From Helicobacter muridarum (GTDB lineage Bacteria > Campylobacterota > Campylobacteria > Campylobacterales > Helicobacteraceae): a stretch of 64,000 bases of DNA. Shown here one piece after another: positions 9,085-18,851 of the stretch. The translations under genes were made by a program, and so were the position numbers. Location: positions 104,209 through 168,208 of the forward strand of contig NZ_JRPD02000004.1 of NCBI RefSeq assembly GCF_000765805.2, read 5' to 3'. The stretch's first letter is position 1. Every line of letters starts with the position of its first letter. The notes beneath the pieces were generated by a model. It worked only from the letters and a program-made list of their open reading frames with translations. It ran no database searches and was not told the DNA's origin.

Positions 9085-9732
9085 ATGTATATTTCATTAG
9101 GTAAAAATATGATATTAAAACCTGCTATATCTATAGCGTTTATAACAACTATTGGGTTTTATATAGTAGGATGTGCAAATAAAGATGTGCAATATGTTGA
9201 TACAAAAGATTCCAAAAAATACACAAGTGTTGGACTTGATTATCATGATATTGAAGCAGCAGCACATAAAAGTGTCCAAAGCCTACTAACAAGTCAATAT
9301 ATAATATCTATAGATCCAACTAAAAAAAAGGTTCTTGCGATTTCAGATGTTGTCAATGACACAATGCAACAAGTAAATGTCCAATCCTTAACAATGGGCA
9401 TTACAAGAACAATGAGGAATAGTGGTAGATTCCAACTCACAGGAGCAATAGCTGGTAGCGGTGGTATGTCAGACAATATGATTAAAAATGTTCGCTCTCT
9501 TAGAGATGATGAAGAATTTAACCAATATACAACAACTGAAAAAGGGACTTTGATAGCACCTGAATTATCATTATCAGGTAAAATTGTTCAAAAAAATACC
9601 CGTGTAGGAAAACAACAAAGAGTAGACTATTCGTTCATATTGCAGCTCATAGATATTAAAACTGGGATAGTGCAATGGGATGAAGAAACAAATATTATTA
9701 AGGTGGCTCCAAATAAAACTGTAGCTTGGTAG
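9085..9732 (+). CDS. LpoB-family lipoprotein (PBP activator-like)
   Basis: 215-residue lipoprotein. The signal segment ends in VGC at about residue 30. The rest matches the LpoB/YcfM penicillin-binding-protein activator fold: KKVLAISDVVNDT, TRTMRNSGRFQLT, and a final strand pair ending in GIVQWDEETNIIKV. LpoB reaches from the outer membrane to stimulate PBP1b; whether this homologue does so here is unknown. It has GGAG 8 nt before the ATG and is tightly coupled to the upstream lipoprotein gene (3-nt gap), so the pair is one operon. An ATG at 9109 is an alternative start. Confidence 0.75.
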   Translation: MYISLGKNMILKPAISIAFITTIGFYIVGCANKDVQYVDTKDSKKYTSVGLDYHDIEAAAHKSVQSLLTSQYIISIDPTKKKVLAISDVVNDTMQQVNVQSLTMGITRTMRNSGRFQLTGAIAGSGGMSDNMIKNVRSLRDDEEFNQYTTTEKGTLIAPELSLSGKIVQKNTRVGKQQRVDYSFILQLIDIKTGIVQWDEETNIIKVAPNKTVAW

Positions 9733-9921
9733 TATTGCTTACATATTAATATCTTTGTGTATGATATGCCAAATGTAAAAATTCAATTCATTGTAATAAT
9801 TTGGGCTTGGTAATTAAATGCAAATTAGAATCTATACGTTTAGTCTACAATTTATTAAGTAAAATAACTAAAATCTATTGGGTTAGCATCTATAAATTGA
9901 TGACTTATATAAGCTTTTATT

Positions 9922-9956
9922 AGCAATTTTGTATTGTTATAAACAATACAAAATTG
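9922..9956. repeat. Perfect 16-bp inverted repeat with 3-nt loop
   Basis: Arms GCAATTTTGTATTGTT (9922-9937) and its exact complement (9941-9956) around ATA. It lies in the 327-base gap between the LpoB-like gene and the next one. No T-tract follows it on either strand, so it is not a classical terminator. It could be a bidirectional transcription barrier or an operator, being about 45 nt upstream of the -10 box at 9999. Nothing else is recognisable in the gap. Confidence 0.7.
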
Positions 9957-9998
9957 CACAAATAAACAAAATTCAGCATATTACATGCTACCCTAAGT

Positions 9999-10004
9999 TA
10001 TAAT
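9999..10004 (+). promoter_or_regulatory. -10 box for the Gln/Asn-rich protein gene
   Basis: TATAAT about 55 nt before the ATG at 10060, downstream of the perfect inverted repeat. Confidence 0.45.
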
Positions 10005-10059
10005 AAATAGGAATGTATTTTGCTTGAGATTACTAGATTAGTATATATGGAGCCTTAAT

Positions 10060-11169
10060 ATGACCATTAACAATAATCCAGCTATTGTTGTTGAGAAACT
10101 TCCTAGTAGCAAGGATTCTTTAAAGCTTGCTGATACTCAAAAGTCTTTTAGTATTGTAGACATTGTGCCAAATTCAATACAAAGCAATCAAACAGGTGAA
10201 GATGATAACTCGTCTCAAATAGATGAAATACTATCTACAATGAAAGCATTACATATTGCCAGAAAGAGCTTAAGTGATGTTCAAAGCATAGTAAAGGACA
10301 TGAAGAATAACTATAAAGTAGAAGCAAGAGATGAATGGTTATTACCTGAAAATAATATGCTAAAACAGAGATATAATGCTATGTTAGAAATCAAAAGAAT
10401 ATTCGAAAATGCAAAGTATAATCAACAAAATGTATTCAGTATTAACTATGCCGACAAAAATATCAATCTAAACTTCGAAAGAAACAATTTATCGAATCTA
10501 AATTTAAGAGATGGGCACTCTATTGATATATTTTCCTACAATATTGACATGCTAAGCAAAGATATTGATAAAGAAATTGGCAACTTGCAAAGTCAGATAG
10601 ATTCCATTAAACAAAGTAGATGGCTCTCAATGCAACAATTAAAAACTATTCCACTAGAGCAAAAGGAAACAAAACAAATAGACAATAATACCAATCAGCC
10701 AAATCTTGCTAGTTTGTTGTCTATATCAAGCAACAAAGAACAGTTGCCAGCAAGTAATATAGAAACAAAAGATGAGAACAATACGATAGACAAATCATCC
10801 AATCCTAATGTAAGTAAAATATATGAAGATTTACCTAATTTGTCAGACTCAAACAATAATCCTATACAAGATATTAAAAGCGCAGAATCTCAAGCTCAAA
10901 GCAAGAATGAAACATTAACTCAAAACGAAAAACCAAACGATACGCAAGATAATAAAGAATCTAGTATACAGGAATCTACTAATATGCAATCACAAACATC
11001 TGCAAATAATCAAGATGAAAACGCGCAAACTCAAGAAAAAGCATCAATAACAAATAAGGAGCTTAGCGATACACAAAATAAAACAATAACAACAAATGAT
11101 GAATCTAATAAGATCCAAGAAGACAAAACAGCTAGTAACGAACCATCAATCGAAATGACAATTAGTTAA
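10060..11169 (+). CDS. Uncharacterised Gln/Asn/Ser-rich protein with helical N-terminal domain
   Basis: 369 residues, not recognised. Two parts are visible. Residues about 50-210 look helical with heptad-like spacing (IDEILSTMKALHIARKSL, then DIDKEIGNLQSQIDSIKQ) and include a region LLPENNMLKQRYNAML. Residues 220-369 are a low-complexity tail rich in Asn, Gln, Ser, Thr and Glu. There is no signal peptide or membrane segment, so it is presumably cytosolic or exported by a non-Sec route. The helical part is loosely flagellin-like in composition, but I see no motif to support that. GGAG precedes the ATG. Monocistronic; ctpA starts 247 nt later with its own promoter. Confidence 0.6.
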   Translation: MTINNNPAIVVEKLPSSKDSLKLADTQKSFSIVDIVPNSIQSNQTGEDDNSSQIDEILSTMKALHIARKSLSDVQSIVKDMKNNYKVEARDEWLLPENNMLKQRYNAMLEIKRIFENAKYNQQNVFSINYADKNINLNFERNNLSNLNLRDGHSIDIFSYNIDMLSKDIDKEIGNLQSQIDSIKQSRWLSMQQLKTIPLEQKETKQIDNNTNQPNLASLLSISSNKEQLPASNIETKDENNTIDKSSNPNVSKIYEDLPNLSDSNNNPIQDIKSAESQAQSKNETLTQNEKPNDTQDNKESSIQESTNMQSQTSANNQDENAQTQEKASITNKELSDTQNKTITTNDESNKIQEDKTASNEPSIEMTIS

Positions 11170-11338
11170 CAAAAACTAATTCAATTTAAGTTTTGATTAA
11201 AGTTATATATTGAATTGATTTTTACTATATAAAAATATTCATATGTTATTTATTGATTATAATTATATATAAGATCTATATTTGTCTATATTTATTATCT
11301 GGCTATAAATTCATATTTACACAACTTAATTATTTTTG

Positions 11339-11344
11339 TATAAT
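11339..11344 (+). promoter_or_regulatory. -10 box for ctpA
   Basis: TATAAT within TTGTATAATCT, 72 nt upstream of the ctpA start. Confidence 0.5.
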
Positions 11345-11416
11345 CTAAGCTTTTTACTTATTGGTTCGCGAATATCATAATACTTTAATAACATAGAAAT
11401 ATCTTAAGGTGCAATA

Positions 11417-12784
11417 ATGAAAAAAATAAATATTTATCTATTATCTGGAGTTCTTTCTTCTTGTTTGCTTATTGGTGGCTTTGGGGTTTCACAGAGTAAT
11501 AGCATTAATCAATCGCTAAGTAATGCTCTCCCAAACAATACGAATAATGACCAAATAAAACCCAAGAAGAAACTAAGCAAAGCAGAAAGAGACAAAGCAT
11601 TTCAAAGATTTCTGCATGCAGTAAACATAGTAGAAAGTAGTTATGTCAATGATATTGATACAGATGAAGTTATAGATAAGGCAATCTCTGGGCTATTAAG
11701 CAATCTTGATGCCCATTCTTCATACCTGCAAAAGAAAGATTACGAAGAACTACGAACTAAAACTAGTGGTAGCTTCAGCGGAATAGGCATTACTGTTGGA
11801 ATGAAAGATGGGGCTTTAACTGTAATAGCTCCTCTTGATGATACACCCGGAAAAAAAGCTGGATTAAAAAGTGGAGATATAATACTTAAAATTGATGACA
11901 AACCTACACTAGACATGAAAATAGATCAAGCTGTTTCTCTAATGAAAGGAAAAAAAGGCACCAAGGTAACACTAACAGTTATTCGCGCTGGTGAAAACAA
12001 GCCTCTTACATTTGAGATAAAAAGAGATGAAGTAAAGATTCGCTCTACTGTAGTATCAAACATTGAAGATACAAACTATGCATATCTTAGGATTTCAAAC
12101 TTTGACCAAAATGTAACACAGGAAGCAAGAAAAAGCTTAAAACAGTTAGGAAAAATCGATGGAATTGTGCTTGATTTGCGTAGCAATCCTGGCGGGTTAC
12201 TAGATCAAGCAATAAGTTTGGCTGGATTATTCCTCGAAAACAAAATAATCGTTAGAGAAAAAGGGAAAACTGAAAATATAGAGCTTAAATCAGGACAAAA
12301 TGCAGAATTCAAAAATATACCCCTAGTAGTGCTAGTTAATGGCGGTAGCGCGTCTGCAAGTGAAATTGTAGCTGGCGCATTGCAAGACCATAAAAGGGCT
12401 GTAATTGTAGGTGAGGTTACATTTGGCAAGGGAAGTGTACAAAAAATATTTTCATTTGACAAAAAAGGGGAAGAAGCTTTAAAGCTAACTGTTGCAAAAT
12501 ATTATCTACCCACAGGCAGAAGTATACAGGCAATAGGAGTTACACCTGATATAATAGTGTCAGAAGGTGAAGTTCCACTAGGATCTCAAAATCAAATAGA
12601 ATTCAAAGAGGCAGATTTAAAAAGACATCTAAAAAATGAATTTTTAGATGAAACAAAAGAAGAAAGCAAAGAAAGCAAGAAAGATTCTGATAAAAGCATT
12701 AAACAATCTGCAATAGTAAAAGATATTCAACTAAAAAGTGCCATAGATGTTTTAAAAGCATGGGCTGTTATAAACAAAGAATAA
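11417..12784 (+). CDS. ctpA: Carboxyl-terminal processing protease CtpA (S41)
   Basis: 455-residue periplasmic S41A protease that clips C-terminal tails of envelope proteins. An N-terminal signal/anchor (about residues 5-22) and a charged Lys-rich linker precede the N-terminal cap. A PDZ domain (about 100-190, [10 protein letters not shown] and [14 protein letters not shown]) follows. The protease core has [14 protein letters not shown] and the Ser in GGSASASE (about residues 309-316) with the Lys in TFGKGSVQ (about 336), the Ser-Lys dyad. A Lys/Ser-rich insert near 415-435 is lineage-typical. SD AAGG precedes the ATG. purC begins 20 nt after the stop, so the two may be co-transcribed. Confidence 0.93.
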   Translation: MKKINIYLLSGVLSSCLLIGGFGVSQSNSINQSLSNALPNNTNNDQIKPKKKLSKAERDKAFQRFLHAVNIVESSYVNDIDTDEVIDKAISGLLSNLDAHSSYLQKKDYEELRTKTSGSFSGIGITVGMKDGALTVIAPLDDTPGKKAGLKSGDIILKIDDKPTLDMKIDQAVSLMKGKKGTKVTLTVIRAGENKPLTFEIKRDEVKIRSTVVSNIEDTNYAYLRISNFDQNVTQEARKSLKQLGKIDGIVLDLRSNPGGLLDQAISLAGLFLENKIIVREKGKTENIELKSGQNAEFKNIPLVVLVNGGSASASEIVAGALQDHKRAVIVGEVTFGKGSVQKIFSFDKKGEEALKLTVAKYYLPTGRSIQAIGVTPDIIVSEGEVPLGSQNQIEFKEADLKRHLKNEFLDETKEESKESKKDSDKSIKQSAIVKDIQLKSAIDVLKAWAVINKE

Positions 12785-12804
12785 TAAAAATACAAAGGAT
12801 TGAT

Positions 12805-13641
12805 ATGTCAAACTCAATATCCACATTAATAAACAAATCAATAAATACTCATAACCTATTATATGAAGGTAAAGGCAAAAAGCTATATAAAATAGACAAT
12901 GAATTATTAAGTCAATTAGAGCAAAATATACAAGATAAGAACATAAAAACAGATGAATTGATACTTTGCATATTCAAAGATGATTTAACAGCATTTAATG
13001 CACAAAAAAAGAGCAACGAAAAAGGTAAGGGAGAACTTAATTGTCAAATATCAACAAAGATTTTTAATCTTTTGGAAAAGGCAAATATCAAAACTCATTA
13101 TGTTTGCCTGCAATCAAGCATACTTAATGAACTACCAAATGATATAATGTTCTGTAAAAAAGTAAATATCATTCCCATTGAAGTAGTTACTCGCAATATT
13201 GCGACAGGAAGCCTAGTAAAAAGACTAGGCATTCAAGAGAAAACTATAATCAAAAATACACCACTAAATTCTCCACTAGTGGAATTTTATTATAAAGATG
13301 ATTCATTAAATGACCCAATAGTTACAGAATCTCACTGCATATTAATGAATATAGCTACATCTAGCGAGTTAAAAACTCTTAGTAATTTAGCATTAAGTAT
13401 AAATAATATTTTATTAGAGTATTTTGAAAAGATTGATTTGACATTGGTTGATTTTAAGCTTGAATTTGGCAAAGATTCTAATGATAATATAATCCTAGCA
13501 GATGAAATTAGCCCGGATAGCTGTAGATTATGGGATAAGACAACAGGTAGAAAAATGGATAAAGATAGATTCAGAGAAGATCTAGGCAATATACAAGCTA
13601 CATATAAGGAAGTATTACAAAGGCTATTAAATAGCAACTGA
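12805..13641 (+). CDS. purC: SAICAR synthase PurC
   Basis: 278-residue phosphoribosylaminoimidazole-succinocarboxamide synthase, step seven of purine synthesis, joining aspartate to CAIR with ATP. Signature elements are [10 protein letters not shown] near the start, [18 protein letters not shown] in the middle and the C-terminal LVDFKLEFG followed by [14 protein letters not shown]. The start at ATG 12805 has AAAGG upstream; an upstream ATG at 12760 overlaps ctpA and lacks a ribosome site. The first 20 residues before the YEGKGK motif form a short extension. Presence of purC suggests a purine-prototrophic Helicobacter, unlike H. pylori. Confidence 0.93.
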   Translation: MSNSISTLINKSINTHNLLYEGKGKKLYKIDNELLSQLEQNIQDKNIKTDELILCIFKDDLTAFNAQKKSNEKGKGELNCQISTKIFNLLEKANIKTHYVCLQSSILNELPNDIMFCKKVNIIPIEVVTRNIATGSLVKRLGIQEKTIIKNTPLNSPLVEFYYKDDSLNDPIVTESHCILMNIATSSELKTLSNLALSINNILLEYFEKIDLTLVDFKLEFGKDSNDNIILADEISPDSCRLWDKTTGRKMDKDRFREDLGNIQATYKEVLQRLLNSN

Positions 13642-13813
13642 CCAAAAAACACAAATATATCAATTGTTTTAGTGTATAAATCAAAAGAATAAAATTAATT
13701 ACTGTATATATAGCTTTAAAAAATGTAACATATAAAAATAAGACTTAAATTTTAAAATTATAAACTTCAATAAACAAAAAATCAAATAAATATTTAAACA
13801 CAAGAATAAAATC

Positions 13814-14479
13814 CTATTTACCACCTATATCAATCAAAGAAAATAAATGAACTTGTTTCTCAAGCTCTTTTCTTATTTTTGTATCTTCAAAATCAACTAA
13901 ATTAATAAGACAACATAGCTCAATGCACTTGGCTTCTAATTTCTTGATTAGCTTAAGAGCTGCTAATGCAGTTCCAGCCGTGGCGATTAAGTCATCTACC
14001 AATATAACATTAACCCCTTTTAATCCAGAAAAAGCGTCTTCTTTAATCTCCAAATAATCCTTTCCATATTCTTTAATATATGATTCCGTATGAACCTTGC
14101 CCGGTAACTTAGACTTTTTCCTAATTGGCACAAAACCAGCCTCAAGAGCATAAGCTAAAGCAGAACCGAATATAAAACCCCTTGATTCAACCCCAATTAT
14201 ATATTCAACCTTATAAGCATGATAGCGATGTGCTAACATGTCTATGTATTCCTTGAATAATTTCCCATTATGAATAAATGTAGTAATATCTTGAAATAAA
14301 ATCCCCTTTTTAGGAAAGTCTGGAATCTGTGTCAATGATTGTTGAATCTCTTCACGTAAAGTGGGCTTATGTCTAGACATTTTTATCTCTCTGTGATGAT
14401 TGCTCTCTTCTATAATCAAATCATCCATATCAAAAGCGTTGATTGGCTTTGGAATACTCTTATGCTGGGTATGTTTCAT
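13814..14479 (-). CDS. apt: Adenine phosphoribosyltransferase
   Basis: 221-residue salvage enzyme converting adenine and PRPP to AMP. The core starts at about residue 38 (TLREEIQQSLTQIPDFP). Next come FQDITTF, EYIIGVESRGFIFG and the PRPP loop VILVDDLIATAGT at about residues 165-177. Typical Apt is near 180 residues, so about 35 extra N-terminal residues are present. The upstream ATG at 14479 has AAAGGA 6 nt before it, while the internal ATG before SRHKPT at about residue 34 has no obvious site; I keep the longer form but it is uncertain. Last gene of a leftward M50-rpiB-coiled coil-apt run. Confidence 0.88.
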   Translation of the reverse strand: MKHTQHKSIPKPINAFDMDDLIIEESNHHREIKMSRHKPTLREEIQQSLTQIPDFPKKGILFQDITTFIHNGKLFKEYIDMLAHRYHAYKVEYIIGVESRGFIFGSALAYALEAGFVPIRKKSKLPGKVHTESYIKEYGKDYLEIKEDAFSGLKGVNVILVDDLIATAGTALAALKLIKKLEAKCIELCCLINLVDFEDTKIRKELEKQVHLFSLIDIGGK

Positions 14480-14541
14480 AGATGTCCTTTAACAATGATA
14501 TATATTTGCAATATATACACAATATGGCAACTCCTAAAATC

Positions 14542-14880
14542 CTACAATAAAGCCTCAATCTTCTGCTCTAAGTCTTTGATACGTGTCTTATAATTATCAG
14601 TTTCAATTCTATATTGAGAGTTACGTTGTTTTAGTGTCTTTACTTCGCTCTTTAGCGCATTAAGCTCTTTTGTAAGAATATCAATATTACCTAACGCCCT
14701 TTGTAGTGAAAGCTGATGTTTTTGAATCAATACTTCAGTCTCAACTAATGTATAGCGCATATGGGCTGATTGTTTCTTTTCTTTTTGTGCTACACTTCTA
14801 TAATAAAAGGCATTGACAGTCATAAATAAAATAAATAAAATAAAGATAACCAAGGCAAACCACATAATAGTTCCAGACAT
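14542..14880 (-). CDS. Small membrane-anchored coiled-coil protein
   Basis: 112 residues: one N-terminal membrane helix (MWFALVIFILFILFMTVNAF) followed by a cytosolic coiled coil over residues 35-112 with regular leucine/isoleucine heptads (ELNALKSEVKTLKQRN, RIKDLEQKIEALL). I cannot assign a family; the layout is FtsB/YhcB-like in a general sense only. The ATG at 14880 is preferred (GGAGAG 5 nt upstream) over a GTG one codon earlier. It lies 16-20 nt after rpiB and 62 nt before apt, so it is part of that operon. Confidence 0.7.
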   Translation of the reverse strand: MSGTIMWFALVIFILFILFMTVNAFYYRSVAQKEKKQSAHMRYTLVETEVLIQKHQLSLQRALGNIDILTKELNALKSEVKTLKQRNSQYRIETDNYKTRIKDLEQKIEALL

Positions 14881-14899
14881 CACATCTCTCCTGTATTTA

Positions 14900-15331
14900 T
14901 TAGATATTACCGCTTAACTTAGCTACTCTCTGGATATGTCTATCACCCTCAAAATCAGTATATAAAAAGCTCTCAACAATAGCTATGGCTATCTCATTGC
15001 CAATTAACCTTTCCCCCAAGCAAAGCACATTAGCATCATTATGCTTCCTAGATAGAATAGACATGTATGGATTAAGACATAAAGCAGCTCTAATATGCCC
15101 GTATCTATTGGCTGCAATGCTCATTCCAATTCCACTACCACAAATGAGAATACCCTTAGATTCTTTTTCAAGACTAATTTCCTTGCAAAGCAAATCAGCC
15201 ACATCGGGATAATCCACCTTAGAATCTGATGAGACTCCTAAATCAGAATGCTCTATATGATTATCTAAGCAATATTGTAATAATACGTTTTTCAGCTTAA
15301 CGCCGGCATGATCATTTGCAAAGAATAACAT
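14900..15331 (-). CDS. rpiB: Ribose-5-phosphate isomerase B
   Basis: 143-residue RpiB of the non-oxidative pentose phosphate pathway, interconverting ribose 5-phosphate and ribulose 5-phosphate. It begins FFANDHAGVKLK (substrate-binding Asp-His), and has VDYPDVAD and the catalytic Cys motif LICGSGIGMSIAANR near residues 61-76. AALCLNPYMSILSRKHNDANVLCLG and a C-terminal GDRHIQRV follow. Length is typical. GAGG lies 5 nt upstream of the ATG, and the M50 gene ends 13 nt before it. Confidence 0.93.
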   Translation of the reverse strand: MLFFANDHAGVKLKNVLLQYCLDNHIEHSDLGVSSDSKVDYPDVADLLCKEISLEKESKGILICGSGIGMSIAANRYGHIRAALCLNPYMSILSRKHNDANVLCLGERLIGNEIAIAIVESFLYTDFEGDRHIQRVAKLSGNI

Positions 15332-15344
15332 AAAAACCTCATTA

Positions 15345-16007
15345 TTATATTGTTAGGAACATCATTATTGTAATTTGCATTACATTAAATATTGCGTCCC
15401 TAGTTAATGGAAAAAGTAACAAAAGAATGATAATAATCATACCATAATTTTCGAATTTATTATATAAAGACGCAAATGTGCTATTATTAAACATCAATCC
15501 AAGATATGCAAGAGCTTTTGAGCCATCTAGTGGAGGAATTGGAATGAGATTAAAAACACCAAGAACAATATTTATGTAAAGCAAAATAAACAAGAATTGC
15601 AATATTAAGGATTGTATATCAATTAGATTGAAATTTAAACCAAGCTTTAAAATCACAACACAGCAAAATGCCAAAAAGAAATTGTAAAATATTCCAGCAA
15701 GCGAAACAAACATACAAGCTTTGTAACCACCATTATCTCTTACAGTATCAATGTTTACTGGCACAGGCTTAGCATAGCCAAACATAATAGGAGATCCCAT
15801 AACAATTAGAGTAAGAGGGATAATTATAGAACCAAACAAATCAATGTGCGGCAAAGGATTGATAGTTAGCCTGCCTTCCCTTCTAGCACTCTCGTCACCA
15901 TATCGCAATGCAACTAAGCCGTGCATAACTTCATGTCCTATAACAGCTATTAACAAAGCTATGATTTGAAATGCAATGAGAATAATATCCAAACTACTAA
16001 CGTCCAT
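15345..16007 (-). CDS. Site-2-protease-family (M50) membrane metalloprotease
   Basis: 220-residue polytopic peptidase of the YwhC/SpoIVFB-like M50 group. The zinc motif HEVMH (His25, Glu26, His29) is embedded in the first membrane helix. The second catalytic element PIPPLDGSKAL lies at about residue 155 in a later helix. About six hydrophobic segments are visible. Substrates are unknown; such short forms without PDZ domains are common next to housekeeping genes in Helicobacter and Campylobacter. AAGGAA lies upstream of the ATG. First gene of the rpiB-apt run. Confidence 0.85.
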   Translation of the reverse strand: MDVSSLDIILIAFQIIALLIAVIGHEVMHGLVALRYGDESARREGRLTINPLPHIDLFGSIIIPLTLIVMGSPIMFGYAKPVPVNIDTVRDNGGYKACMFVSLAGIFYNFFLAFCCVVILKLGLNFNLIDIQSLILQFLFILLYINIVLGVFNLIPIPPLDGSKALAYLGLMFNNSTFASLYNKFENYGMIIIILLLLFPLTRDAIFNVMQITIMMFLTI

Positions 16008-16460
16008 ATTTTATATTTCCTTGCTTTAGAATTATAATGCTTAATTTATATAGATTACAAAATCTAGGATAACCCACCATAATCCTTAATATAAATTTTA
16101 TTAGTCATAATTAACGCAATCTTTTAGAAAGATAATCAAAATTATATCGATAAGTATAATAGACATAGTGCTTGCTTATATTAATACATTAAAGTTATAT
16201 CATTGAAAGTCTTTTATGAAATTCTTATGTTTTATAAGTAAGCAAATCAATATTATTTAATCATTTGCACAATAATTAATAACAATGCTATACACCAATA
16301 CAATAAAGAAAAACAATTTGGTACAAGTAGAAATAAGCATTTGTTGTTAATCAAGGATTGAATCAAGATTCAACCATAATTTGAAAATTTTGTTTCTTGC
16401 TATAAGAATGCGGAAAGCATGGAACTAAACAAAATAACAATGATTGTAAAAGGATAGCAT
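16008..16460. other. 453-base intergenic region, divergent promoters
   Basis: AT-rich spacer between the leftward M50 gene and the rightward CDF gene. It must hold both promoters; a candidate -10 (CTATAAGAAT) lies near 16400 for the CDF gene. AAAGGA before 16461 is its ribosome site. No ORF, repeat or RNA gene is visible. Confidence 0.5.
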
Positions 16461-17447
16461 ATGCAATTTAACAACATAAAAAATAATTATGGCAAAAAGA
16501 TACGCGATAAAAAATCCCAAGATATAGATTCAAGCTTGCAAAATAAAAATCACAAACAAGAACAATTTGCTCTAAAAATATCTATGTATTGTGCGTGCCT
16601 TTTGGCATTTCTAGGTATTGGCTTTGGCTTGGTATTAAAAAGTTCAACATTGGTCTTTGATGGCATTGTATGCTTTGTTAGTGTTGCGCTTGGATTCTTA
16701 AGTGTAGTTACCTCGCGATATATATATAAAGAAGATGACGATATATTTCAATATGGATATGTGCGTTTTGAGCCTATGGTGAATCTGTTCAAAAGTTTAG
16801 TGCTTGTTGTTGTATGCATATATGCCTTCACAAGCGGGCTACGAGATATTATACATGGAGGATATACGCTAGAGATTGGTGGAGCAGTAATATATACACT
16901 ATGCGCGTTTATTATATCATTTGCTTTATATCGATATACGTCATTCTATGCTAAGATGTTAGATTCTGATCTTGTAGCAGTAGACAGCACAGAATGGTGG
17001 ATTGACTGTATAATGTATCTTGGTGGGATCATAGCCTTTGGCATTATTTTCATCTTTGATTCGAAGCAAGAGTATGCTATTAGCCACTATATAGACCCTA
17101 GTTTGTTAATGATACTGTCTATATTCTTAGCTATAACGCCTATTAAAATCATGATAGTAAATTTCAAAGACTTAGTAATGGTTGCTCCAAAAACATTAGA
17201 CAATAAAATTACAGAAATTATGGAAAAAATAAGCAATGAATATGGATTTCAAGATTATGATACCCATGTAGCAAAGAGTGGGAGATTTTTCATGATAGAA
17301 GTGAATATCCTAAATACAAACAAAAATGACAAAATATCAATCGGAGAAATTGATGTAATACGCGATAAAATTGAAAAATATCTAGATATTCCAAGCTATA
17401 AAATTTGGCTATCTGTAAACATTACTGCAAATCCCAAATGGCTTTAA
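16461..17447 (+). CDS. Cation diffusion facilitator (CDF) family transporter
   Basis: 328-residue CDF-type metal transporter, expected to export divalent cations (Zn, Co, Fe or Mn) by proton antiport. A hydrophilic leader of 35 residues precedes about six membrane segments. LVFDGIVCFVSVALGFLSV (TM2) carries the metal-site Asp of the usual 'SxaLlaDg' element, and QYGYVRFEPMVNLFKS is the conserved 'yGygRlE' loop after it. Around residue 175 LDSDLVAVDSTEWWIDC keeps an Asp near the TM5 metal site. The C-terminal 80 residues form the cytosolic dimerising domain. Metal specificity cannot be read. Confidence 0.85.
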   Translation: MQFNNIKNNYGKKIRDKKSQDIDSSLQNKNHKQEQFALKISMYCACLLAFLGIGFGLVLKSSTLVFDGIVCFVSVALGFLSVVTSRYIYKEDDDIFQYGYVRFEPMVNLFKSLVLVVVCIYAFTSGLRDIIHGGYTLEIGGAVIYTLCAFIISFALYRYTSFYAKMLDSDLVAVDSTEWWIDCIMYLGGIIAFGIIFIFDSKQEYAISHYIDPSLLMILSIFLAITPIKIMIVNFKDLVMVAPKTLDNKITEIMEKISNEYGFQDYDTHVAKSGRFFMIEVNILNTNKNDKISIGEIDVIRDKIEKYLDIPSYKIWLSVNITANPKWL

Positions 17448-17843
17448 TTGATTTTACAAATATTAAAATCCTTATGGACATTAACGATTATTAAAGCTTG
17501 CTAGCAATAAATAACTATCAATAGCCATTTTATGATGATAGCCTTTAAAAGAATATATTACTTGCATGCATTTATAGAATTAGGGCAAAAAATCATAAGA
17601 GAAAAATTCTTAGTTAACGTTTAGTTTTAACATGTTCAAATCAAATTCAATTTAACAAACCAAAATGCCATCAATAATTAAATACAAGATTTCTACTAGC
17701 CTCTCTCTCATACCCGAAATAATGGAGAAAAAATGTCATACTGTAGTAATAAATTAAGAATAAACATTATTTAATAGATATTATTTCAATCATAAATTAA
17801 CTATTAAGTTTTTGAGAATTAAATAATTATAGAAAGAATTATT
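17448..17843. other. 396-base intergenic region without recognisable features
   Basis: AT-rich spacer between co-oriented CDF and lpxR genes. I see no ORF with a ribosome site, no repeat and no clear -10 box beyond generic AT-rich sequence; GAAAG before 17844 is the lpxR ribosome site. Confidence 0.4.
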
Positions 17844-18803
17844 ATGAATATAAAGATAATAATAATTTATGTTTGCCTATGTATTAAAGTATTGGCTTCA
17901 GATAAACATAGCATAACGATACATACAGAAAATGATGCATATTACTCGCCAACTGACTATGATAGATACTATACTGCCGGACATAATATCACATACAATT
18001 CTAAAGGATTCTATAACTCTTGGTTTAAACATATAGGTTTTATTCATTATTTAGCAGATTTAAATAGGTCTGCGTTTTCCATTGGATTGAATCAAGAAAT
18101 CTATACAGCAGATGACAAAAAATCTATTATTCCTTCGACAAATGATCATCTTTATGGAGGATATTTATATGGCAATTTCACCATATATAACTACAATGAT
18201 AATTTTATCGAATCCATAGGCTTAGATTTAGGTATAGTCGGTAAATATTCACTTGCTAAAGAAACTCAAAAATTTATTCATAAGCTACTTAATTTTAACT
18301 ATCCAAAAGGTTGGGATACCCAAATTAGTAATGAAATAATTATAAACTTATATCATAAGCTTCATTATAGATTCTCTATAATAAAAAATATAGCAGAATT
18401 GATCCCATATAGTGAAATAGCATTAGGAAACGCATATACTCACGCGCTATTAGGAATAAATCTGCGGGTTGGATATGGACTATCAAATGATTTTGGGATA
18501 ACAAAAATAAGGTATGGTCATGTTGGCAAATCAACTATTGGTAATGGCTTTAGAATATATCTTGCTGGTGGAATTAACGAAAAAGTAGTAATACGAAATA
18601 TTTTTTTACAAGGAAATACGTTTGTTAATGGTAAAAAAAGTTCCTTGCAAATTAATAAATTTGTATATGAGGCACAAATAGGATTCCTTATTGGATATGC
18701 TGGTTGGAGTATTAGCTATTTATATTCATATAGGCAAAAGGAATTCTTAACTCAAAAAGAACCAATTGGCTATGCTGGATTAAGATTAGAAATAGCATTT
18801 TAG
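17844..18803 (+). CDS. lpxR: Lipid A 3'-O-deacylase LpxR family protein
   Basis: 319-residue outer-membrane beta-barrel of the LpxR family (DUF2219), which removes the 3' acyl chains of lipid A at the cell surface. A short signal peptide (about residues 1-18, ending VLAS) is followed by the family start HTENDAYYSPTDYDRYYTAGH, with the Asn-Asp and Thr-Ala-Gly-His elements near the active site. Alternating beta-strands run to a C-terminal aromatic-type end (GYAGLRLEIAF). H. pylori has a homologue that underlies its low-activity lipid A. Monocistronic, convergent with the DUF3240 gene. Confidence 0.85.
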   Translation: MNIKIIIIYVCLCIKVLASDKHSITIHTENDAYYSPTDYDRYYTAGHNITYNSKGFYNSWFKHIGFIHYLADLNRSAFSIGLNQEIYTADDKKSIIPSTNDHLYGGYLYGNFTIYNYNDNFIESIGLDLGIVGKYSLAKETQKFIHKLLNFNYPKGWDTQISNEIIINLYHKLHYRFSIIKNIAELIPYSEIALGNAYTHALLGINLRVGYGLSNDFGITKIRYGHVGKSTIGNGFRIYLAGGINEKVVIRNIFLQGNTFVNGKKSSLQINKFVYEAQIGFLIGYAGWSISYLYSYRQKEFLTQKEPIGYAGLRLEIAF

Positions 18804-18851
18804 TAAACTAAAATGATTTCGCCATAATAATTTATAAGTAAAAATCAAAGC

